Shown: positions 17,220-27,475, counted from the first letter of the stretch. The stretch is 64,000 nucleotides of DNA from Pseudotabrizicola sp. (GCF_030656345.1 NZ_JAUSNR010000036.1:44710-108709), one strand, 5' to 3'. Made by a program: numbers and translations. Notes: generated by a model not told the origin, from the letters alone.

Positions 17220-18557
17220 ATGAAGAAGTTCGTAATGGCCGCAATCGGCGGCACCGTGGCCGGGGTCGTCCTTACGACACAGCTTGCGGCCCCGTTGATC
17301 GCGCAGGAAAACAGCCGCAACGCCAATGTCTACGAACAGCTGGATCTGTTCGGCGACATCTTCGAACGGGTGCGCGCGCAATATGTCGAAGAGGTGGACA
17401 GCAAAAAGCTGATCGAGGCCGCGATCAACGGCATGCTCACTTCGCTCGACCCGCATTCCAACTATCTTGCCGCCAAGGATTTTGACGACATGCAGGTGCA
17501 GACCCGCGGCGAATTCGGCGGTCTGGGGATCGAGGTCACGCAGGAAGAGGGCTTTGTGAAGGTCGTCTCGCCGATGGACGATACCCCCGCCGATGAGGCC
17601 GGGATCGAAGCCGGCGATTTCATCACCCATGTGAATGGTGAATCCGTGCTCGGCCTGCAACTCGATGCGGCCGTAGACCTGATGCGCGGCCCGGTCGGGT
17701 CCGAGATCATCATCACCGTGGTGCGCGAAGGCGTGGCAGAACCGTTTGACGTCTCAATCATCCGCGACACCATCAAGCTGACCGCGGTGCGCAGCCGCGT
17801 TCTGGGGGAAACCGTGGTGCTGCGGGTGACCACCTTCAACGACCAGACCTATTCCGGCCTGCAGGAAAACCTGAAAACCGCTGTGGAAGAGGCTGGCGGG
17901 ATGGAGAATGTGAACGGCTTTGTCATCGACCTGCGCAACAACCCGGGCGGCTTGCTGACACAGGCGATCCGGGTGTCGGATGCCTTCCTCGACAAGGGTG
18001 AAATCGTCTCGACCCGCGGGCGCGAAGCCGTGGACAGTGAACGCTTCAACGCGAAACCCGGCGATCTGGCCGAGGGCAAGCCCATGGTCGTACTGGTCAA
18101 CGGCGGATCAGCCTCGGCGTCCGAGATCGTGGCTGGCGCGTTGCAGGATCACCGCCGCGCAATCGTGGTCGGCACCAAGAGCTTTGGCAAAGGCTCGGTC
18201 CAGACCGTGATCCCGCTACGGGGCGAAGGCGCGATGCGTCTGACCACGGCACGCTATTACACGCCGTCGGGCCGGTCGATCCAGGCACTGGGCGTGATGC
18301 CCGATATCGTGGTCAACCAACCCCGCCGCGATCCGACAGCGCAGACCGCTGCCACAGAAGCCCCCCCCGCACGGCCGCAAACCTCAGAGGCCGATCTGCG
18401 CGGCACCCTGTCCAACGACTCGATGTCCGCCGATGAGCGCAAACTGCTGGACGAAGAGCGCGCCCGCACCGAAGAAGCCGCCAAACTGCGCGATGAAGAC
18501 TACCAGTTGGCCTATGCCGTCGACATCCTGCGCGGCCTTGCAGCCGTGGCGCAATAA
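17220..18557 (+). CDS. ctpA: Carboxy-terminal processing peptidase, S41 family
   Basis: Periplasmic serine protease with a PDZ domain that trims or degrades envelope proteins. It has 445 residues. The signal/anchor segment covers about residues 1-28, the PDZ domain about 95-170, and the protease core follows with FVIDLRNNPGGLL. The catalytic pair is inferred as Ser299 in GGSASASEI and Lys324 in SFGKGSVQ, spaced 25 residues apart as in Prc/CtpA. The C-terminal tail is acidic and charged. The ATG at 17220 follows GGACGAGG; a slightly longer frame would start inside envC. Placement after envC suggests a cell-wall remodelling pair. Confidence 0.95.
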   Translation: MKKFVMAAIGGTVAGVVLTTQLAAPLIAQENSRNANVYEQLDLFGDIFERVRAQYVEEVDSKKLIEAAINGMLTSLDPHSNYLAAKDFDDMQVQTRGEFGGLGIEVTQEEGFVKVVSPMDDTPADEAGIEAGDFITHVNGESVLGLQLDAAVDLMRGPVGSEIIITVVREGVAEPFDVSIIRDTIKLTAVRSRVLGETVVLRVTTFNDQTYSGLQENLKTAVEEAGGMENVNGFVIDLRNNPGGLLTQAIRVSDAFLDKGEIVSTRGREAVDSERFNAKPGDLAEGKPMVVLVNGGSASASEIVAGALQDHRRAIVVGTKSFGKGSVQTVIPLRGEGAMRLTTARYYTPSGRSIQALGVMPDIVVNQPRRDPTAQTAATEAPPARPQTSEADLRGTLSNDSMSADERKLLDEERARTEEAAKLRDEDYQLAYAVDILRGLAAVAQ

Positions 18558-18581
18558 GGTCTGATTGATCTTGCGAGAACC

Positions 18582-18610
18582 GGCGCAGGGGGCGATCCGC
18601 CCCCTGCGCC
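18582..18610 (+). other. Perfect 13-bp hairpin between ctpA and rppH
   Basis: GGCGCAGGGGGCG and its exact complement flank a three-base ATC loop. No T-tract follows on either strand, so it is not a classic intrinsic terminator. It ends 11 bases before the rppH ATG and might protect the upstream mRNA 3' end or modulate rppH translation. Confidence 0.6.
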
Positions 18611-18621
18611 AAAAGTCCGGA

Positions 18622-19119
18622 ATGGCGGAGCCAATGTCGATAGATCCCGAAACCCTGCCGTACCGCCCCTGTGTCGGGGTGATGCTGATCAATGCCGAAG
18701 GCCGCATCTGGACCGGCCAGCGCATAGATTCGCCTTCCCCCGCCTGGCAGATGCCCCAAGGCGGCATCGACGACGGAGAGTCGCCTGAAGGTGCCGCGCT
18801 GCGAGAGCTTTGGGAGGAAACCGGAGTCTCCTCCGATCTGGTACAGGTCATCGACAGGACCGACGACTGGGTCACCTATGATCTGCCGCCAGAGCTGCTG
18901 GGCAAAGTCTGGAAAGGCAGGTTCCGCGGCCAGAAACAGAAATGGTTCCTGCTGCGCTACCTCGGCCGCGATGACCAGATCAACATCGCCCGCGAGCACC
19001 CCGAGTTTGCGGCGTGGAAATGGATCGGGGCGACCGAAATGTGCGACGTGATCGTGCCTTTCAAACGCACGGTCTATGATCAGGTGGTGCAGATGTTCCA
19101 CGCGCATCTGACGGACTGA
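18622..19119 (+). CDS. rppH: RNA 5'-pyrophosphohydrolase
   Basis: Nudix enzyme that removes pyrophosphate from the 5' end of mRNA and so triggers RNase E decay. It has 165 residues. [11 protein letters not shown] leads into the Nudix box (about residues 47-69), with GGIDDGESP and [25 protein letters not shown] is the conserved C-terminal RppH/IalA segment. The start is uncertain: ATG 18622 is used here, while ATG 18634 has a closer GGAG but short spacing. It lies 64 bases after ctpA with a hairpin between. Confidence 0.93.
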   Translation: MAEPMSIDPETLPYRPCVGVMLINAEGRIWTGQRIDSPSPAWQMPQGGIDDGESPEGAALRELWEETGVSSDLVQVIDRTDDWVTYDLPPELLGKVWKGRFRGQKQKWFLLRYLGRDDQINIAREHPEFAAWKWIGATEMCDVIVPFKRTVYDQVVQMFHAHLTD

Positions 19120-19495
19120 CCAGCCGGTGACACACCGCCCCGCCGCTGCATCAACGGTACCGTCGCATTTTGAGTATTTGGAAAAGGTGCAATTCAGCAG
19201 CAGTTGCGCCCCGGCCAACGGCACTGGTCCAGTGCGCAGGAAGAGCTTTCCACGCGACCGGGGCGACTTGCACCTTTACGGTCATCGGGACTCCTCCCTG
19301 TACCGCCTGTTCAGTCTCGATCAGCACGGTTAACGGGCCGTTACCTACATTGCACCTTTCTGAAATACTCCCGCCGGAGGCATCCGCCGGGATCGCAAAA
19401 GCACCCATCGGCACTCAGCCCGGACACGGGCAGCCTTCCGTGGCAACGCCGTCACGGGTGGCTCGATGCCACCCGCGACGGCCCCTGCGCTTCGG
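19120..19495. other. 376-base gap with three TTGCACCTTT elements
   Basis: Between the convergent rppH and ubiH genes. TTGCACCTTT occurs at 19268-19277 and 19350-19359 and, inverted, at 19183-19192. The outer two belong to a longer 21-base inverted repeat (18 of 21 identical) with arms at 19172-19192 and 19350-19370, reading TTGCACCTTTNNNAAATACTC. Motifs like GAGTATTTGGAAAAG are, as I recall, frequent at gene ends in Rhodobacteraceae. A possible 44-codon gene lies inside. Confidence 0.6.
19151..19285 (-). CDS. Candidate 44-residue small protein
   Basis: A short frame starting MTVKVQVAPVAWKALPA with a strong GGGAGGAG ribosome site five bases before the ATG, much better than chance. It contains no predicted membrane helix or signal. 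Its C-terminal half is encoded by the repeat-like TTGCACCTTTTCCAAATACTC element, which could mean the frame is fortuitous. It lies 210 bases downstream of ubiH on the same strand. The product is not recognised. Confidence 0.3.
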   Translation of the reverse strand: MTVKVQVAPVAWKALPAHWTSAVGRGATAAELHLFQILKMRRYR

Positions 19496-20725
19496 TCACA
19501 AGGCTTTGCCCGACAGCAGACGCGGCAGATCGCCCGTCAGCCCTGCGGCTTGCCGGATAAAGCCGCGGCGCAGGCCCGGCACCGCGCTGACGGCGGCCAT
19601 GCCCAGATCACGCGCCAGCCGAAGTGCCCGGTTGTCGTTTGAAAACAGCCGGTTGACGCCATCCATCCCCAGCGCCAGCGTGGTCGCGTCAAACCGCCGC
19701 CAGCGCTGATACCGCTCCAGCACATCCGGCGCGCCGATGTCTTCGCCGCGACGCGTCGCGTCCACCAGCACTTCGGCCAGCGCCGCCACGTCGCGCAGGC
19801 CAAGATTCAGGCCCTGCCCGGCAATCGGGTGAACACCATGGGCGGCGTCGCCGACCAGTGCCAGACGCTGCGCGATGAAACTCTGCGCAAGGCTGAGAGA
19901 CAGCGGATAGGTAAATCGCGCCCCTGCCAGCGTAATCTCGCCCAAGAAATCGCCGAAGCGCGGGCGCAGCACGTCCAGATAATCGGCATCGGAAAGCGCC
20001 TGAATGGCGGCGGCGGCGCTGTCGGTCTCGCTCCAGACGATCGACGAATGGTGGCCGCCGGGCAACGGCAATATCGCCAGCGGGCCAGCGGGCATGAAGA
20101 ATTGCTGGGCGATGCCCTCATGGTCTTTGTCATGCCGGATGGCAGTGACCAATGCGGTCTGGCCATAGCCCCAGCCAACACGCGTGATCCCGGCGCGAAG
20201 GGCCGTGCCAGAACCGCGCCCGTCGCAGCCGATCAGCAGCCGGGCGGTCAGGGTTCTGCCGGAGGCGAGGGTGACGGTTACCCCTTGCGGTGCCACCTCT
20301 TGCGCCACAACGGTCTCGCCAGACAGCAGGGTCAGACCGGGGCGCGCATCCATCGCGTCCAGAAAGGCGCGGTAGAGGTGGCGGTCTTCCAGCATGAAAC
20401 CCATCGGGCCTTCTTCGATCTCGGCAGAATCGAAATGCAGAAAGAACGGCGCGGCACCCTGCCCGGCGATGCCGTCCGAGGCTTTGATCTGCAGGATCGG
20501 CTGCACCCGTTCGGCCACGGCAGGCCAGATGCCGATCGCGCTCAGGAGCCGTTTCGAGGCGATGGCCAACGCATAGCTGCGCCCGTCAAACCCGGCTTCG
20601 GCCCGTGCGGGGGCTGGGCGGGCATCGACCACAGTCACGCTCAGCCCCGCTTGCGCGAGCGCGAGCGCCAGTGCCGGGCCGTTCAATCCCCCCCCGGCAA
20701 TCAGGATATCGCTGTCATATTCCAT
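19496..20725 (-). CDS. ubiH: Ubiquinone biosynthesis FAD-dependent hydroxylase (UbiH/UbiF/Coq6 family)
   Basis: Adds a hydroxyl to the ubiquinone ring at the inner membrane, using FAD and NADPH. It has 409 residues. The N-terminal FAD motif is ILIAGGGLNGPALALALAQAG. The conserved second flavin motif GDAAHGVHPIAGQGLNLGLRD lies near residue 275, and a DGRGSG motif lies between. The start is the ATG of MEYDSDILIAG; the longer upstream frame overlaps the divergent amidase promoter. UbiH, UbiF and UbiL cannot be told apart by eye, so the ring position is uncertain. COQ9 and a polyprenyl synthase elsewhere in the window belong to the same pathway. Confidence 0.88.
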   Translation of the reverse strand: MEYDSDILIAGGGLNGPALALALAQAGLSVTVVDARPAPARAEAGFDGRSYALAIASKRLLSAIGIWPAVAERVQPILQIKASDGIAGQGAAPFFLHFDSAEIEEGPMGFMLEDRHLYRAFLDAMDARPGLTLLSGETVVAQEVAPQGVTVTLASGRTLTARLLIGCDGRGSGTALRAGITRVGWGYGQTALVTAIRHDKDHEGIAQQFFMPAGPLAILPLPGGHHSSIVWSETDSAAAAIQALSDADYLDVLRPRFGDFLGEITLAGARFTYPLSLSLAQSFIAQRLALVGDAAHGVHPIAGQGLNLGLRDVAALAEVLVDATRRGEDIGAPDVLERYQRWRRFDATTLALGMDGVNRLFSNDNRALRLARDLGMAAVSAVPGLRRGFIRQAAGLTGDLPRLLSGKAL

Positions 20726-20814
20726 TCCGAAGACTATGGGGCAAAGATCGGAATTGTCCATGCGCCGCCTTGCCGCTAGCGTTGCCGCACATCCGGGTAC
20801 GGGCAGGGAATGGC

Positions 20815-22146
20815 ATGGCAAAGACGTGGGCGAACATGACAGCGGCAGAGCTGGGCGCAGGTATCGGCGCAGGCCGGATCAATCCGGTGGAGCTGTGCGA
20901 GATGCAGCTGGACGCGATTGACCGCCACCCGCTGCGCGACCGGATCTTTGCCCGCGTGACCCCCAACCGCAGCCGGTCCGAGGCGCTGGCGGCGGCCTCC
21001 CGTGCCAAGGCCGGGTTGCGGCGTGGGGTGCTGGACGGGGTGCCCGTCAGCTGGAAGGATCTGTTCGACACAGCAGGCCGCGCGACCGAAGCCGGATCGG
21101 CTTTGCTGCGAGGGCGCATACCCGGGGTGGACGCCGAAGTGTTGCAGATGGCGACGCTGCAAGGGCTTGTCTGCCTTGGGAAAACCCACATGTCAGAACT
21201 GGCGTTTTCCGGGCTGGGGCTGAACCCGGTGACCGCCACACCGCCCTGCATCAATGACGATGCTGCGGTGGCGGGCGGGTCATCTTCCGGTGCCGCCGCC
21301 TCGGTGGCGCATGGGCTGGCCCCGGCGGCAATCGGGTCGGATACCGGGGGGTCGGTGCGGATTCCCGCCGCCTGGAACGATCTGGTCGGGTTGAAGACCA
21401 CGCATGGCCGGGTGTCGACCAAAGGCGTGGTGCCGTTGTGCGAGATGTTTGATACCGTCGGGCCACTGGCCCATACGGTCGAGGATTGCGCGCTGCTGCT
21501 GGCCGCTCTCGAAGGTGGCCGAGCGGCCGATCTGGGCGGGGCCAGTCTGTCGGGGGCGCGGCTTCTGGTGCTGGAAACGGTGGCGCTGGATGATCTGCGC
21601 GATGCCCCTGCGCGCGGGTTTAACGATGCGCTGGCGCGGCTGGCGCGGGCAGGCGCGCGGATTGAGCGTGGGGTGGTGCCAGACCTGACCGAAGCGATGG
21701 GCCTGTCACCGATCCTGTTTACGGCCGAGGCCTATGGCATCTGGGGCAAGGTGATCGAGGCCGCACCCGAAAAGATGTTCCCGCCCATTCTGGAACGGTT
21801 CCGGTCGGGGGCGACGTTCAGGGCAGCGGATTATGTGGCGGCGTGGCGGCGGCTGCACGCGCTTCGCGCCATCTGGGCGCAGGCGGTGGCGGGCTATGAT
21901 GCCGTGCTGGTGCCGACCGCACCGATCCTGCCACCCGATGCCGCGCGTCTGCTGAGCGATGAGGCCTATTACGTCACCGAAAACCTGCTGGCGCTGCGCA
22001 ACACCCGGATCGGCAATCTGATGGGGGGCTGCGCGCTGACGCTGCCCACGTCGCAACCGTCCTGCGGCATCAGCCTGATGGCGGGGCCGATGCAGGAAGA
22101 ACGTCTGCTGCGGCTGGGGGCGGCGGCAGAGCGGGCGTTGCGCTAG
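20815..22146 (+). CDS. Amidase, amidase-signature family
   Basis: Serine amidase of 443 residues. The Ser-cisSer-Lys triad is visible: Lys81 in VSWKDLFD, cis-Ser within GGSSSG (155-159) and nucleophile Ser180 in GSDTGGSVR. It resembles GatA, but GatA is normally encoded with gatB/gatC and is longer, so a free-standing amidase is more likely. The start ATG lies in GGAATGGCATGGC; the extension upstream overlaps ubiH in antisense. It is divergent from ubiH with 89 bases between. The substrate is unknown. Confidence 0.86.
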   Translation: MAKTWANMTAAELGAGIGAGRINPVELCEMQLDAIDRHPLRDRIFARVTPNRSRSEALAAASRAKAGLRRGVLDGVPVSWKDLFDTAGRATEAGSALLRGRIPGVDAEVLQMATLQGLVCLGKTHMSELAFSGLGLNPVTATPPCINDDAAVAGGSSSGAAASVAHGLAPAAIGSDTGGSVRIPAAWNDLVGLKTTHGRVSTKGVVPLCEMFDTVGPLAHTVEDCALLLAALEGGRAADLGGASLSGARLLVLETVALDDLRDAPARGFNDALARLARAGARIERGVVPDLTEAMGLSPILFTAEAYGIWGKVIEAAPEKMFPPILERFRSGATFRAADYVAAWRRLHALRAIWAQAVAGYDAVLVPTAPILPPDAARLLSDEAYYVTENLLALRNTRIGNLMGGCALTLPTSQPSCGISLMAGPMQEERLLRLGAAAERALR

Positions 22147-22288
22147 CGGTCAGTGGCGGGGATCGGGCGAAAAAGACACAATCCCTTGTGGCTAACCCCG
22201 TGCAGTCGCGGCTTTTTCTGGACCCGGCGCGGATCACTGGCTATCTTGGGACAAAACGGGGCGATACGACCCCGAACATGAGGCAGAT

Positions 22289-23473
22289 ATGGCGTTTCCA
22301 GAGCGGTTTTTGAACCTGCCGGATTATGCGTTTCCGCGTTTGCGGAAGCTGCTGGACGGGCATGCGCCGGGTGGACCTGCAGTTCACATGACCATCGGCG
22401 AACCGCGCCATCCGATGCCCGGCTTTGTCGGGCCGATTCTGGCGCAGCATCTGGATGGCTTTGGCGTCTATCCGCCGAATGACGGCACGCCGGACCTGCT
22501 GGCGGCCATTGCCGGGTGGGTGCAGCGGCGCTATGGCGTGGCACTGTCGCCCGATCAGATCATGGCGCTGAACGGCACGCGGGAGGGGTTGTTCAACGCG
22601 GCCATTGCGCTGTCGCCCGAAACCAAGGCTGGCAAGCAGCCGGTGATCCTGATGCCGAACCCGTTTTATCAGGTCTATGCCGTGGCGGCGCTGACTGTGG
22701 GGACAGAGCCGGTCTATGTGCCTGCCACGCCCGAGACCGGCTTCCTGCCGGATTACGAAGGGCTGCCCGCCGAGGTGCTGGACCGGGTGACGGTAGCCTA
22801 TCTGTGCTCGCCCGCCAATCCACAGGGGGTGGTGGCACCTGCCGATTATCTGGCGCGGCTGATGGCGCTGGCCGAAAAACATGATTTCCGCATCTTCGCC
22901 GATGAATGCTATTCCGAGATCTGGCGCGACGCGCCGCCGCCCGGCGCACTGGCCGTGGCGCAGGCCAGCGGCACCGATCCGGAGCGAGTAGCGGTGTTTC
23001 ATTCGCTGTCCAAACGCTCTAACCTGCCCGGGTTGCGGTCGGGGTTTGTTGCGACGGGTGCGCAAAGCATGGCCCGCATCCGCCAGTTGCGCGCCTTTGC
23101 TGGGGCCCCGCTGCCCCTGCCCATTCAGCGCGTGTCAGAGGCTGCGTGGAACGATGAAGCGCATGTGGCGGACAGCCTTGCCCTGTATCAGGACAAGTTC
23201 CGCATGGCGGATGAGGTTTTCGCCGGGCGGCACAACCGCGTGGCCCCGGAGGGCGGTTTTTTCCTGTGGCTTCCGGTTCCCGATGGGGATGGCGAGGCTG
23301 CCGCATTGCAATTATGGCGCGAAACCGGGGTCCGGGTCTTGCCCGGGGCCTATCTGTCGCGTGATGTCGGGGGGGATAACCCCGGCAAAGCCTATATCAG
23401 GGTGGCCCTGGTCGCCCCACAAACAGAATTGCAGCACGGGCTGATCCGCCTTCGTGACTGCCTCTATCATTGA
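22289..23473 (+). CDS. Pyridoxal-phosphate aminotransferase, class I/II (DapC-like)
   Basis: Fold-type I aminotransferase, 394 residues. The PLP Lys is probably Lys242 in [14 protein letters not shown], a motif shared with N-succinyldiaminopimelate aminotransferase (DapC) and related enzymes. The Asn/Asp/Tyr cofactor contacts are in SPANPQG and [10 protein letters not shown]. It begins [22 protein letters not shown], with the PRLRKLLDG phrase seen in DapC-type proteins. It lies 14 bases before ftsK, consistent with a link to meso-diaminopimelate and cell-wall supply for division. The exact substrate is inferred. Confidence 0.84.
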   Translation: MAFPERFLNLPDYAFPRLRKLLDGHAPGGPAVHMTIGEPRHPMPGFVGPILAQHLDGFGVYPPNDGTPDLLAAIAGWVQRRYGVALSPDQIMALNGTREGLFNAAIALSPETKAGKQPVILMPNPFYQVYAVAALTVGTEPVYVPATPETGFLPDYEGLPAEVLDRVTVAYLCSPANPQGVVAPADYLARLMALAEKHDFRIFADECYSEIWRDAPPPGALAVAQASGTDPERVAVFHSLSKRSNLPGLRSGFVATGAQSMARIRQLRAFAGAPLPLPIQRVSEAAWNDEAHVADSLALYQDKFRMADEVFAGRHNRVAPEGGFFLWLPVPDGDGEAAALQLWRETGVRVLPGAYLSRDVGGDNPGKAYIRVALVAPQTELQHGLIRLRDCLYH

Positions 23474-23487
23474 GGACAGGTAAGGTC

Positions 23488-26400
23488 ATGGCATCCATCA
23501 ACATGCGTCAACGAGACCCGCTTCTGGATCAGGACACCGCTGCCATGCTGGAACGCCGGGGGCGTGAGCTGATGGGGCTCGGTCTGCTGGCCGGGGCGGT
23601 GTTGTTTGCGCTGATGCTGGGAAGCTATTCGCCCGAAGATCCGGGCTGGATGGTGGCGACGGATGAACCTGCCAACAACATGCTGGGCCGGTTCGGTGCC
23701 GCAGTGGCGTCAACGCTGATGATCATCGGCGGCAAGGGCGCATGGATGCTGCCGGTGATCCTTGGTGTCTGGGGTGTACGCTTCGTCACGCATCGCGGCG
23801 CTGACAGGGCGATGGGGCGCATCGTGTTTGCGGTGATCGCGGTGGCACTGGCCTCGGTCTTTGCCGCAACGCTGGTGCCGGGGGCGGGTTGGCCACATTC
23901 CTTTGGCTTGGGCGGGCTGTTCGGCGATACCATTCTGGGCACGTTGCTGGGCGTGGCCCCGGTCAGTGCGGGCGTCGGGCTGACGCTGTTTTCGCTGATT
24001 CTGGGCGGACTGTTGCTGGTGATGGGGCTTTGGGTCACCGGGTTTACGGCTGTAGAGCTGGCCGTCATCGCGCGGTTTCTTCTGGTGGGCTCGATCTTTG
24101 CCTATGACAGCGTGATCCATCTGGCAGGACGCGGCACCAGCCGCGCGGCGCATGCGCTGGCGGAACGTCGGGCCACCAAGGCCGAAGCGATGAGTCATCG
24201 CGCCGCCACCCGCTCGCAAGACTGGTATGATGCCGATGAGGCGGAGCCTGTGGCGCCGGTCAGGGCTGGCGCACGCAATGCAGCGATTCACCGGGGCACG
24301 GCAGACCTGCCGCAGTCCGCTGCCACCGCCGCCGAGTGGGGCCGGCCTTCGGCGCTGCGAGGCACCTTGCGGGCCGATCCGCGCTATCCCGAACCGATGG
24401 CAGAGGCACCGTCCTATGCGCCGCCGCGCGAAAAGGCCGGGCTGCTGGCCCGGATGCCGCAAATGATGCGCCGAGCCGAGCCAGAGCCGGAACTGGTCGA
24501 ACCGATCCTGCCCGAGTTTTCCGATGATCTGGCCCCGAACGATGACCGGATCAAGGCGCGGATTTCCGATGCGATCAAGTCGCGGATGCGCCACCCCGGC
24601 CCGGCGCTGAACCCGGTGACCACCGCTGTGCAGGCCCGGCGCGAGCCTCCGGTGGCGCGCAGCCTGACCCAACGCCTGCGCGGGCCGCAGCCGCTGATCG
24701 CCGACACCCGCCGGGTGCCGCCGGTTGTGGCCGGCGGTCTGCCGCCGGAACCGCCGCTGACCATGGCCCATGTGGTGCCAGCAGCCCGGACGGCGGTACC
24801 CCCCGCCCCGCCAAAGATGCCGCCGATGCCGCGCACTTACGTGCCTGAGGCTGAGGTTGATGTCGAGGATTGGGAAGATCCGGCCAATATCTTCACGCCC
24901 GAACCTTCGCCTGTGGCGGCCTATGCGGATCAGGATGAAGACGACTGGCAGCACGATGATGAGGATGCGGCGGAATATGGTGCCGCCCCGGCCCAGACAT
25001 ATGCCGCCCCGCGCATCCCTGTGGCCGAAGTGCGCAAGCCGGTGGTGCAGCATATCGTCAAAAAACCGATGACCCCGTCGCGGCAGGCCATGGCCGAAAG
25101 CCAGCCCCGCCTGCGCTTTGACGAGGCGGTCAGCCAGCCCTATGAGCTGCCGCCGCTGTCGCTGCTCTCCAGCCCGTCAACGGTGGAACGGTTTGCCCTG
25201 TCGGATGAGGCGCTGGAAGAAAACGCGCGGATGCTGGAATCGGTGCTGGATGATTATGGCGTCAAGGGCGAGATTGTCTCGGTCCGACCCGGCCCTGTTG
25301 TCACGATGTATGAGCTGGAACCGGCACCCGGCCTGAAGGCCAGCCGCGTGATCGGTCTGGCCGATGATATCGCGCGCTCTATGTCAGCGTTGTCGGCGCG
25401 GGTTTCCACTGTGCCGGGCCGGTCGGTGATCGGCATCGAACTGCCCAATGCCACCCGCGAAAAGGTGGTTCTGCGCGAAATCATTGCCGCCCGCGATTTC
25501 GGCGACAGCAACATGCGCCTGCCGCTGGCTTTGGGTAAGGACATCGGCGGCGATGCGATTGTCGCCAACCTCGCCAAAATGCCCCACCTGCTGATTGCAG
25601 GGACAACGGGGTCGGGCAAATCGGTGGCGATCAACACCATGATCCTGTCGCTGCTCTACAAGCTGTCGCCCGAAGAATGCCGGCTGATCATGATCGACCC
25701 CAAGATGCTGGAACTGTCGGTCTATGACGGCATCCCGCACCTTCTGTCGCCCGTTGTGACCGACCCGAAAAAAGCGGTTGTCGCCCTGAAATGGGTCGTG
25801 GGCGAGATGGAAGAACGCTATCGCAAGATGTCGAAGATGGGCGTGCGCAACATCGAAGGTTTCAATGGCCGGGTGCGTGAAGCACTGGCCAAGGGCGAGA
25901 TGTTCAAGCGCACCATCCAGACCGGGTTTGACGAGGATACCGGCGAGCCGGTGTTCGAGACGGAAGAATTCGCGCCCGTGGCGCTGCCCTATATCGTGGT
26001 GATCGTCGACGAGATGGCCGATCTGATGATGGTGGCGGGCAAGGAGATTGAAGCCTGCATCCAGCGTCTGGCACAGATGGCGCGGGCGTCTGGTATCCAC
26101 CTTATCATGGCGACGCAGCGGCCGAGCGTGGACGTCATCACCGGCACGATCAAGGCGAACTTCCCGACCCGGATCAGCTTTCAGGTCACCAGCAAGATCG
26201 ACAGCCGCACCATTCTGGGCGAGCAGGGGGCCGAGCAGCTTCTGGGCATGGGCGACATGCTCTACATGGGCAACGGTGCCAAGATCACCCGTATCCACGG
26301 GCCGTTCGTTTCCGACGAGGAAGTGGAAGAAATCGTCAACCACCTGAAATCCTTTGGCCCGCCGGTCTATATGTCCGGCGTCGTTGAAGGCCCGGATGAG

Positions 26401-26646
26401 GATTCAGTCGGCGATATCGACGTGGTGCTGGGCCTGTCCACCGGCGAGGGCGGCGATGATGCGCTGTACGATCAGGCGGTGGCGATTGTGGCCAAGGACC
26501 GCAAGTGCTCGACCAGCTATATCCAGCGCAAGCTGGGGATCGGCTATAACAAGGCCGCAAAACTGGTGGAACAGATGGAAGAACAGATGGTTGTCACCTC
26601 TGCCAACCATGTCGGCAAGCGCGAGATTCTGGTGCCGGAAACCTGA
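23488..26646 (+). CDS. ftsK: DNA translocase FtsK
   Basis: Septal motor that pumps chromosome termini and activates XerCD at dif during division. In 1052 residues, four or five N-terminal membrane helices lie within about residues 25-210. A Pro/Ala/acid-rich linker (about 215-560) has clustered D/E around 455-500. The RecA-like motor follows, with Walker [10 protein letters not shown] near 704 and Walker [14 protein letters not shown] near 837. A C-terminal gamma winged helix ([20 protein letters not shown]) reads KOPS sites. The ATG at 23488 is preferred over one six codons upstream because the latter overlaps the aminotransferase end. A strong terminator follows. Confidence 0.97.
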   Translation: MASINMRQRDPLLDQDTAAMLERRGRELMGLGLLAGAVLFALMLGSYSPEDPGWMVATDEPANNMLGRFGAAVASTLMIIGGKGAWMLPVILGVWGVRFVTHRGADRAMGRIVFAVIAVALASVFAATLVPGAGWPHSFGLGGLFGDTILGTLLGVAPVSAGVGLTLFSLILGGLLLVMGLWVTGFTAVELAVIARFLLVGSIFAYDSVIHLAGRGTSRAAHALAERRATKAEAMSHRAATRSQDWYDADEAEPVAPVRAGARNAAIHRGTADLPQSAATAAEWGRPSALRGTLRADPRYPEPMAEAPSYAPPREKAGLLARMPQMMRRAEPEPELVEPILPEFSDDLAPNDDRIKARISDAIKSRMRHPGPALNPVTTAVQARREPPVARSLTQRLRGPQPLIADTRRVPPVVAGGLPPEPPLTMAHVVPAARTAVPPAPPKMPPMPRTYVPEAEVDVEDWEDPANIFTPEPSPVAAYADQDEDDWQHDDEDAAEYGAAPAQTYAAPRIPVAEVRKPVVQHIVKKPMTPSRQAMAESQPRLRFDEAVSQPYELPPLSLLSSPSTVERFALSDEALEENARMLESVLDDYGVKGEIVSVRPGPVVTMYELEPAPGLKASRVIGLADDIARSMSALSARVSTVPGRSVIGIELPNATREKVVLREIIAARDFGDSNMRLPLALGKDIGGDAIVANLAKMPHLLIAGTTGSGKSVAINTMILSLLYKLSPEECRLIMIDPKMLELSVYDGIPHLLSPVVTDPKKAVVALKWVVGEMEERYRKMSKMGVRNIEGFNGRVREALAKGEMFKRTIQTGFDEDTGEPVFETEEFAPVALPYIVVIVDEMADLMMVAGKEIEACIQRLAQMARASGIHLIMATQRPSVDVITGTIKANFPTRISFQVTSKIDSRTILGEQGAEQLLGMGDMLYMGNGAKITRIHGPFVSDEEVEEIVNHLKSFGPPVYMSGVVEGPDEDSVGDIDVVLGLSTGEGGDDALYDQAVAIVAKDRKCSTSYIQRKLGIGYNKAAKLVEQMEEQMVVTSANHVGKREILVPET

Positions 26647-26668
26647 TAGGGTCTGAAAGCCGGAACCG

Positions 26669-26700
26669 CAAAACGCGCCCCCATCCGGGGGCGCGTTTTG
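26669..26700. terminator. Bidirectional terminator between ftsK and RNase T2 genes
   Basis: CAAAACGCGCCCCC and GGGGGCGCGTTTTG pair perfectly over 14 bases around an ATCC loop. The terminal A/T runs give a U-tract on both strands, serving the convergent ftsK and RNase T2 transcripts. Confidence 0.85.
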
Positions 26701-26708
26701 CTATGATC

Positions 26709-27350
26709 TCAGCGTACGGCGTTCAGCCCCGCATCGCGCAAGGTGCAGTCGCGGATCACATCCGCGCCACAGCGACGCGGTTCCAGATCGCGGGTCAGGC
26801 AGATGCGGACCTCCTGAATCATCCCAGCGCGGCAGGTTACGGTCACCTGATCACGGGTCAGGCCGGGATTGGCCTCCAGAAACGCACCTTCGATCACAAA
26901 GGCGGGGACTTTCAGATCCTTGGTGATGCGGGGAAACACCGGCGAAATGGTGATCGACCCAAAGGCCCTGCGGGCCAGCGCATAATAGTCGCGCGCAGAC
27001 AGGCCCGAGCAGCGGCCATGCTTCTTCCATTGATAGAACGCCGCCCCTGCCCCGCCGAACACATCCGCCATCGCCGCCGTGTCACCGCGCGACGGGTCTG
27101 CCGCCCCGGTGCGGCAATAGCTGGGCCAGCCGCGTTCATTTTGCGGCCACAACCCGTGCAGCACAAAGGGCGTACCCCGCCCCCGGTCGCATTGCGGATC
27201 GCGCCGCGCGTCGCCTTCCAGCGCGCACCAATTGGCCGACCAGGACAGCGCCATCACGTAATAGTCGAAGTCGCCTGCGCGCTCCCCCTCGGCCCGCGCG
27301 ACCCCCGCGGCTGCGCAGATCAGCGCCAGTGCCAGCCAAAGCCTCCGCAT
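26709..27350 (-). CDS. Periplasmic ribonuclease T2 family protein
   Basis: Secreted endoribonuclease of the RNase I/T2 family, 213 residues with a signal peptide of about 20 residues ending GVARA-EG. Both catalytic blocks are present: CAS-1 in VLHGLWPQ, and CAS-2 in FYQWKKHGRC with the WxKHG core. Several Cys residues suit periplasmic disulfides. It converges on ftsK via a shared terminator and is divergent from trcR. In many relatives ftsK is followed by other genes such as lolA; I did not find lolA in this window. Confidence 0.88.
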   Translation of the reverse strand: MRRLWLALALICAAAGVARAEGERAGDFDYYVMALSWSANWCALEGDARRDPQCDRGRGTPFVLHGLWPQNERGWPSYCRTGAADPSRGDTAAMADVFGGAGAAFYQWKKHGRCSGLSARDYYALARRAFGSITISPVFPRITKDLKVPAFVIEGAFLEANPGLTRDQVTVTCRAGMIQEVRICLTRDLEPRRCGADVIRDCTLRDAGLNAVR

Positions 27351-27475
27351 TTTCGCTTCCCCTATCCGTCAAAACCGCCTATATGAGCCTTGAATTCCCC
27401 GACATCGTGGAAATCGCAGGCAAAGCGCCTGCAGCCGTTTTCCCGGCACGGGACAGATTTGTAAAGGAGTTGGGC

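Noticed and set aside
20815..22146. Amidase as GatA of the tRNA amidotransferase
   Set aside because: Shorter than usual GatA and no gatB or gatC beside it.
23710..25053. 447-codon minus-strand frame inside ftsK
   Set aside because: His/Arg/Gln-rich composition is typical of antisense shadow frames in high-GC DNA; ftsK is certain.
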